In this document: in pieces, positions 1 to 6,800 of the stretch
How the letters are laid out: each line of letters opens with the position of its first letter
Numbering within the stretch: the first letter of the stretch is position 1
Assembly (NCBI GenBank): GCA_017383665.1
Contig: JAFNWA010000134.1
Location: 1 to 12,706 of the forward strand
Source: Bacteroidaceae bacterium
Lineage (GTDB): Bacteria > Bacteroidota > Bacteroidia > Bacteroidales > Bacteroidaceae
Reading direction: 5' to 3'
DNA: 12,706 nucleotides
Notes under the pieces: generated by a model
What the model was told of the DNA's origin: nothing
What the model saw: the letters and a program-made list of their open reading frames with translations, nothing else
Database searches by the model: none
Position numbers and translations under genes: made by a program

Positions 1-422
1 AGGGGAAATGCCTTATCCGAGCGCTTGGACTCCACCTTAAAAGAAGGTGCGCAGTCCAGCTCCTCGCCCAAATATTCCTCTACCGTCTGATAAATGCTGT
101 CCAAATCTTCTTTGTCGCTGTTATATCCGGCATCTTTACCACGCCAAATCAAATACAATTCCTTTTCTCTATTATAGAAACTATATTTGTTGTTTGCTCT
201 CTTTTCGCAAAAGAACTTTGCAGCACCACCAAGTTCCTCGGCAGAAGAGGTGCTCAATGCCAATTCATTGCTTTCATTAATGTAAAGGGTGTACTTTGTT
301 GTACCATCCTTCTGAATGTTGGTAAAAGTAACCTCACTACCTGCAAAATAGCCGGCAGGTACCTGCGCCATTGCGCCTACAGCAAGGAACAAAGACATCA
401 AAAATAGAGTAAATTTTCTCAT
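1..422 (-). CDS. Secreted protein with trefoil-like N-terminus (5' part only, runs off left edge)
   Basis: This is an open frame of 140 codons that starts at an ATG at 422 and continues beyond base 1, so the C-terminus and stop are missing. The protein begins MRKFTLFLMSLFLAVGAMAQ, a clear Sec signal peptide with a short basic n-region, hydrophobic core and an AMA-Q cleavage site. The mature part (VPAGYFAGSEVTFTN...) is rich in short beta-strand-like segments and contains 'KELYLIWRGKDAGYNS' near residues 92-107. This resembles the beta-trefoil N-terminal modules of many secreted Bacteroidales hydrolases, but that is recognition from memory, not a profile hit. No catalytic domain is visible in the captured part. 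It has its own promoter-like -7 box upstream and lies downstream of the M60 gene and small-peptide gene in the same orientation. The product is probably an exported or surface protein; its enzymatic role cannot be told from this fragment. Confidence 0.8.
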   Translation of the reverse strand, partial: MRKFTLFLMSLFLAVGAMAQVPAGYFAGSEVTFTNIQKDGTTKYTLYINESNELALSTSSAEELGGAAKFFCEKRANNKYSFYNREKELYLIWRGKDAGYNSDKEDLDSIYQTVEEYLGEELDCAPSFKVESKRSDKAFP

Positions 423-483
423 TTGTTATTAATTTAAATATTAAGTAAATTCTTATAAATTAAACACTTTTCGTAAAGTTTTG

Positions 484-491
484 CAAAGATA
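484..491 (-). promoter_or_regulatory. Bacteroidota-type -7 box for the left secreted-protein gene
   Basis: On the minus strand the sequence reads TATCTTTG, a perfect match to the Bacteroidota -7 consensus TAnnTTTG. It would give a leader of roughly 55 nt before the ATG at 422. No TTTG is visible at the expected -33 position. Instead, about 19 bases upstream of the box lies a run of eight G residues (minus strand), and a 14-bp palindrome fills the spacer. The box assignment is fairly secure; activity is inferred. Confidence 0.6.
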
Positions 492-493
492 GT

Positions 494-507
494 AACGGCC
501 GGCCGTT
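494..507. repeat. Perfect 14-bp palindrome in promoter spacer
   Basis: AACGGCCGGCCGTT is its own reverse complement and contains GGCCGGCC. It sits three bases upstream of the -7 box at 484-491 (minus strand), inside the spacer between the -33 and -7 positions, where a dimeric regulator could bind. It is much more GC-rich than the surrounding AT-rich intergenic DNA. An operator role is inferred. A terminator is less likely because no T-tract follows it on the minus strand, and only four T residues follow on the plus strand. Confidence 0.5.
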
Positions 508-558
508 TTACCCCCCCCGAAATGTTAAAGAGTGTTAATGACGCGCAATTTTCTACAC

Positions 559-607
559 AAAAACGGCACTGTGATGAAGCGTGTCAAAAGCCAACGGCTG
601 CCAGTGC
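559..607 (-). terminator. Candidate intrinsic terminator after the small-peptide gene
   Basis: On the minus strand a GCACTG arm (602-607) pairs with CAGTGC (566-571), and the second arm is followed by CGTTTTTG. The loop of about 30 bases holds a small inner AGCC/GGCT hairpin. It begins about 10 bases beyond the stop of the small-peptide gene, in the right place to end the M60-peptide transcript. The outer stem is only 6 bp and the loop is long, so strength is uncertain. Confidence 0.45.
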
Positions 608-617
608 AAAAATACAA

Positions 618-779
618 TTACATTCCTTGCCAGATGTTTTTCCAGTCGCCACCACGGTACTCGTTAGACATCTGTTCGTCACTATCTATCTGTTCATAAT
701 CTTTACTCAATGCAAGCACGCTCAAAGTGCCAACCTCTACAATTTCTGCAACAGGCGATATATACTCTTTCTTTTCCAT
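618..779 (-). CDS. Small hypothetical peptide (53 aa) following the M60 gene
   Basis: I do not recognise a function. The peptide begins MEKKEYISPVAEIVEVGTL, continues VLALSKDYEQIDSDEQMSNE, and ends YRGGDWKNIWQGM. It has no signal peptide or membrane segment. The N-terminal half has a 'YxxPxxEhhEV...VLALS' pattern (h = hydrophobic), and the C-terminal half is acidic and polar with an aromatic end. From memory, short Bacteroidales peptides of 45-65 residues with a P-x-x-E-h-h-E motif followed by VL-A-S are common and uncharacterised. The start is ambiguous. ATG at 779 is chosen because family-like sequence begins there, but an in-frame ATG at 809-807 shares its A with the TGA stop of the M60 gene (TGATG) and would add ten residues, MLFLKVEEFI. 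Either start implies cotranscription, and the second would imply translational coupling. A candidate terminator follows. Confidence 0.6.
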   Translation of the reverse strand: MEKKEYISPVAEIVEVGTLSVLALSKDYEQIDSDEQMSNEYRGGDWKNIWQGM

Positions 780-808
780 AATAAATTCTTCAACTTTCAA
801 GAACAACA

Positions 809-3800
809 TCACTCTTCAATCTCTGTTACATAAACCTTCTTGCCGTTCACGATATATAAACCGGGCGATGTAATCTTTACCAACTTACGGCCTTGCAGAT
901 CATAAATAGTTTTCACCTCTCCGTTCTCACCTTCCACCTCATCAAGGTCGGTTGTGTTACCACCGAAGAAGAAACTATACATCGCTGCTGCAGCCTGGGC
1001 TTGGTTCTCGCTCTCAAGCAGATAGGCCTTGTTTGCATTACACTTTACATAGCCGCCTTTATTATGGTTCTTGTGAGCACCGGCAGCAGAACTTTCCACA
1101 ATCTTCTCGTTGGCATTTATATATACATAATTACCATCGGCTCCTCGGTTCTCGTATGTCCAATAGAACGCCACACGGCCACTCTTCTTGCCAAGCATAT
1201 ATACATTGTAGTTATTGCCACATTCTTCCAGTTTGTTGCAAGATGTACCCTCGAGCATGTTTCCCTGTGGATTAAAGTCAGCATCGTTTGCGGTGTATTT
1301 AAAATCGACATCGTCTGCATTTGCACCACTCAACACTACTGCTGTATTTGCAGGGAGAACGCCACCGGTAACCTCGGTCAATACCAACTGTCCCAGCTCA
1401 TTTATACCGGTAACTATTGAAGCTGTGACACCGTCAGGAATCTGTGCATTATATGCAAGATAGAGGGTTGAATAGGCCTTCGCGGTGCTTTCGTCAGCAC
1501 CAAGAGAAACTGTATGTTTAATATTCTCCTCGACATTCTCAACTTTCTCGACATACCAAGCCGAGGCTGTTCCAAGACCACCTGTATATCCAACCAGTTT
1601 ACTGCCACTCGCCTGTGCGTGCAATGGATAACCGCCGGCAACGTTCAAGCGCACAATGCCGTTTTCATTGTCAAGGAAATCAACAGTCACAAGTCTGGCC
1701 GCAGCCTCTTCGCCAAGAACAACCTGTTCGCCCCAACCCGCAGCTGTAATATAGCTTTGTGTGTGGAGGCTCTTCAATTTGTAACCACCCGTCACTGGTA
1801 TGAACTCCCAAATATATTTTGAAAGAGCCTCATCTGTAGCATCCTCGAAATGGGGCTTTCCATCGGCATTCACATATACAAGATTGTCTACGCTGTAGCC
1901 ACCGGTGTAGGCCGACCTTATCTTGCACAAACCACCATTGTACTCAAGTGCATCGAATGCCCCGTCCAATGTTGTGCGAGCATCATTATACACCTCATCG
2001 GTAGAGTTCTTTGCCTCGAGCAACGCTGCAGCGTTGTTATATGCAGTGTTATATGGAGTTGCACTCTCCACTGTATAAGTACCGATTACTTCGCCTGAAG
2101 CAGCCTCGCCACCGCAAGCTACATACTGGTTATAGAGAGCATAGTAAGCATCGGACAAAGAGTAGTCGGTCTCATCGAGTATAAACTGGAACATTGAACC
2201 ACCGTCGGTAGAAGGGGTTGTATTATAGAAGCCCATCTTCTTACTATCACCACCGTGGTTGCTGAAATAGAATGTTGCGCCACTGCCATTGAGAATTGTA
2301 ATGTTCGACCATTCACTATCCGCTATTGCAACGATATTCCAATTGTTGCTATAGCCATCGGCTGTGCTTTCAACAACTTTAACTTTGCTATCGCCCTCAC
2401 TGAATGAGTTTGTCGCAAGCACCTTTCCCTCGCCTGTATATGGAAGAATCAACACATCCTTTGTAGCATCAGCGCCACTCATAAAGAACCAAGCCTGAGC
2501 CTTGTTGCCAACATATTCATCGGCAACGGCAACCATAGCCGACGCAGCATCATACTGCAAGCGTTTGTCGCCATCACGGTTAATCTTAATCTTGTAGAGC
2601 ACAGGGTTGCTTGCATCTGTTGTGAGTTTAACCGGGATGTTCTTCAACGCAATTGCAGCCTCCAACGCATCCTTTGCAGTCTGCAGTTCAGCAACTGTAG
2701 AGTCGTACAAGTCCTGTGTAACATAGAACTGCTCATTCACTGCTGTACCATCCACCACCTCGTTGTTTGCTGCAACCACAGTTGACAAAGGCAAGTTTGG
2801 CGAAGCAAACCCCTGGGCAACCTCAATTGTCTTGCAAGCAGTCATCTCAAAGTGGCTGAGTACAAAGTATGGATGTCCGTTATATTTATCGTTGTTATGT
2901 GTCTCTTTCACCATAAAACGGATGTAGCGATAAGCCTTGCCGTTTGTTATCACATCAGACTGATATGTTGTTCGCATATCAGTGAGCGTTGCAATCTCCT
3001 CAAAATTCACACAGTCGTTACTACCCTCAATGAGCATCACTTTTGGTGAGTTGTTTGTATTACCCGAGCGAGGTATATAAGCAAATTTGAATGCCTCCAA
3101 TGCATTGCTTTCACCCATATCCACGCGCAAATAGTGGTCAAGTTCATCATCGTGACTATTGCCTGTATATGTAGTGTGCAAGTGTGTCGAATTTATCGGT
3201 TGGCCACCATCGTCATAGTCGAGCAAGGCGGCAACGCCTATATTATCGCCACCGTAGTTATTTGTAGCACCCGGTGCATTGCAATAAATATAATAAGGTG
3301 CATTCTCATCATCACACTGCAACGCAATCTTTGCCTCCGTTTCATCAACATCGACAACCTTGTCAACAAGTGTCTCTGTTGCAGCAATGAGTTCTGCCAA
3401 CGAAGTTTTGTCGGTAACATTTGCGCTCTTTATGGCATTAAGGGTTGCTATATGCTCTTGCAAAGCGGTCTTTGCATCCTCAAGAAGGGTTGCCGATAGG
3501 TATACAGTCATAAAATTCTTTGCTTTGGCATAGCCACTCAACACAGCAGGCAAGCAATCAAAGATATCTGATGTTGAATATTTGCCATTCACTGCAGCCA
3601 TGCTGTTTGAATAGAGATTAAAGTCGGACAAATTGAAATAACCGACCTCTGTTGAAACAGCAACGCGTATATAACGGTAGTTCTTGGTGAATTCAATTGG
3701 TGTTGCCATCGTCCACTTTTCGCATTGACCAGTTGGAAGACCTTCAGTAATGGTCATTATCTCCTCATATACCTCCTTGTCTTTGCTTCCTAAAATTTTC

Positions 3801-6800
3801 AAACCGTTCGGACGCTGGTTACCGTAAGATTCACTGTCGCGTGTAGTATAATCTATAAGCAAATCTTCAATAACATTCATACCCATATCTATCTCAATAT
3901 AGTGGGTATATGCAGGAACTTCTGAGCCCCAAACAGTTCCAAGGAATGTTCCGGTATTTGCAGTTCCGGTATTATTCTTGTCAATAAGACCTGCAACACC
4001 TTGACTATCACCGGCAGGGGCATTACACCAAATATAGAACGGTGCATTGGCATCGGTAGCCTGCAATGTTATTGCTGCGGGGACAGAAATGCCGTCTGTC
4101 ATTTCATCCAACAAGCCTTGCATTTCGTCTATAAGAGCCTGCAAACTGCTTCTGTCGGCAACATCAGCTGTCTTAATCTCCATCAACCTCTCATACTCTG
4201 CATTCAATCCTTCATAGGCTGCTGTTATTTCTTCTACCGTTGCTGTGTAATCTACAGCATAAACACGCTCGGCATTCTGTATTGCGGCCGCCAAAGCATA
4301 AAGGTCATCCTGAGTAAAGGCTGTTCGGTAATACTCTTCAATAACACCATTGTTCTCATCAGCAATTTCCAAGTAGAACTGTACGACATTATCGTGAAGT
4401 GCCTGAAGCTCGGCCTTAAGTTCCGAAGTAACATCAATTGCAGCATAGAGAGCATCGTATGTAGCCTGCTGGTCGGCAATCTGTGCATCGAGCAGAGGAA
4501 CGCTTGTAACAAGCTCATTGGCACTCATTGCTTTTGATGAATTTGTAACAAGCACAGTCGTAAGCAACATTTCGTCGGTAACATACTTCTTGTAAGCATC
4601 GTTCACGGTAACATTCTCTTCGGTAACAGATGTCAAGCCGAATTCCGACATTGTAAAGAATGGGTGTCCGTTTTTATCATCTTCATCGGCTGTAATATCG
4701 GTCACCTTGAAGCGCAGATAGCGATACTTTGTACCTGCACTTCCCAGAACAGAAGATTCATATACGGTATTCGTATTCAGGACTTCGGGCAGCGGTGTCA
4801 GTGTCGCAATCTCAGTAAATGTATCTTTTGTACTATTATCCGCATCTATCTCATTTGCACCCTCAACAACCATTGTGAGCGGCATATCCTTTTTGCCTCG
4901 TGATGCAGTAGTATAGGTAAAATAGAACAAATCAATTGGAGTTGTTTCTCCCGCATCTACACGCAAGTAGTGATAGTCACCATCGTCCGAATTGGTATTC
5001 CAACGAGTATGCAGATAAGTTCCCGAGTTATTGTCTGTCAGTTTAGAAACATATTCTGCTGAATAATCAGCATTTTGCGATGCTATATACGGTGCATTAC
5101 AATAGAAATTGCTTGCTGTGAGGATGATTGGAGTTTCTACCGCAAAAGTAACACTTCCCACCTCATTTATAAGCGTCTCCGTTTCGGCAGCCAATTGGGC
5201 AAGTGCTGTCTTGCGAGCATCAATTGTTGCCTTGTACTGTCCATACAATGTTTTATAAGCACTCTCCAACGCCTTCAATTTAGTATCAATATCAGGGGTT
5301 GTCGGCGATATGCTGTTTGCGGTTCTCTTTCCATTGTGCAGAGCATTCATTGCTGCTGTAACGGCATCTACGCTGACTGTACCGCTATATGCATCGTTGA
5401 CTGTTGCTGTGAAGCCTGTGACTGGTGTTATATCAAACTCGGCCATATGCCAGTAACCGCGGGTCGCGTGATAATTGAAGCGCAGATATTTATAGGACGA
5501 CTGCATTGCACCACCAAACTCCCAAGCAGTGCCGGCACTCTGCGGCATACCCGATGCCGAGCCTATATATTTGTAGGTGACATTGTCGTCGCTACCATAG
5601 ACATCTACACTCTTTGGGAAATCGGCCTCAGCTCCCGAACGGGTTGTGTGGCTGAAGGTAAAGCTTGAGAGAGTATTATCCTCGCCCAGATACACACCCA
5701 GATAGTGTGTGCCCGATACAGGCTGACTGCTCCAATCGGTATGGAAGTAGTTATTAGATACGCCATCTACAAGATATTCAATTTTTCCTTCACGAGTCTC
5801 GGGAGCATTTGACCAAATATAGCCTGCACTGCCTTGTGTTGTTGTCTGCAATGAAAGCGGTGTACCTTTGGTATATGTCACAGCGCCAGCCACCTCGTTA
5901 AGGAGCGTTTCGGTCTTAGCTACAAGTACTTGCAATTCTGCTAGATTAGCAACATTTTCATCTGTCTCGGTTGCTGTAATATACCATTGCGAAGCTGTTG
6001 CATCGTAGCTCCAACCTACTATATTGTAGCTTTGACTTGCCGATGCGTGCATTGACGCATTCTTTCCAACAATAGCCCACAAACCGTTTTCGAGTTCCTT
6101 TAGCGTATACACACCGGCAGATGCTTGTTCCGTTGTTGCATTGCCACCGATATCACCTGTTACAACCGCCGGACAGTAGTAACCTTCGGCGTTTTTCAAA
6201 TAATAGTTACCGGCAGTACCTGTACTCACAAACGACCACTGTGCTGCAGCCGTGTTGTTTTCCAACGCACGCACCGTTACCCCATCGACAACAATGTTGC
6301 GAGTAGTATATGCATTGTTGCTGATTATATACTTTTTATTTAGATCCAAAGCAATCTTTGAATCGGGGATTGCCAACACCTTTGCATATTCGGCATAGAG
6401 AAGGTCGTATGCAGCCTCATAGCCCGATGAACCTGCATATACCTCTTTGGCGTATGCAAGGGCACTTACAAGGTCGGCAACTGCAGCACCCTTAAAATAA
6501 CCTATTTTTGTATATGTATCATCAACCTTGTCCACAATAAGTTGTGCCTTTGATATCAACGCACCAAGCACACCTTTTTGCAATGCGGTAAGGTTTACCT
6601 CAGCTTCAACAACATTGCTTTGAGAATCGACAGCCTTAATTGTAGCATTACCCGAAACGATAGCCTCCATAGCATCATCGCTCAATGCGAATGTAGTTTT
6701 GTTGCTGAACGACACTATCTCACCATTTTCGTTGACAATAAGGAAGCCGACGCCACCTTCGCCACCACTCATTGTTATCGTTCCGTCACTGTTAAGCGTC

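Noticed and set aside
522..833. 103-codon plus-strand frame across the small-peptide region
   Set aside because: It overlaps the small-peptide gene and the M60 3' end antisense, crosses the candidate terminator, and has no promoter or recognisable motif.
5075..5668. 197-codon plus-strand frame
   Set aside because: It is antisense to the first two discoidin modules of the M60 gene and has shadow-like composition with many cysteines.
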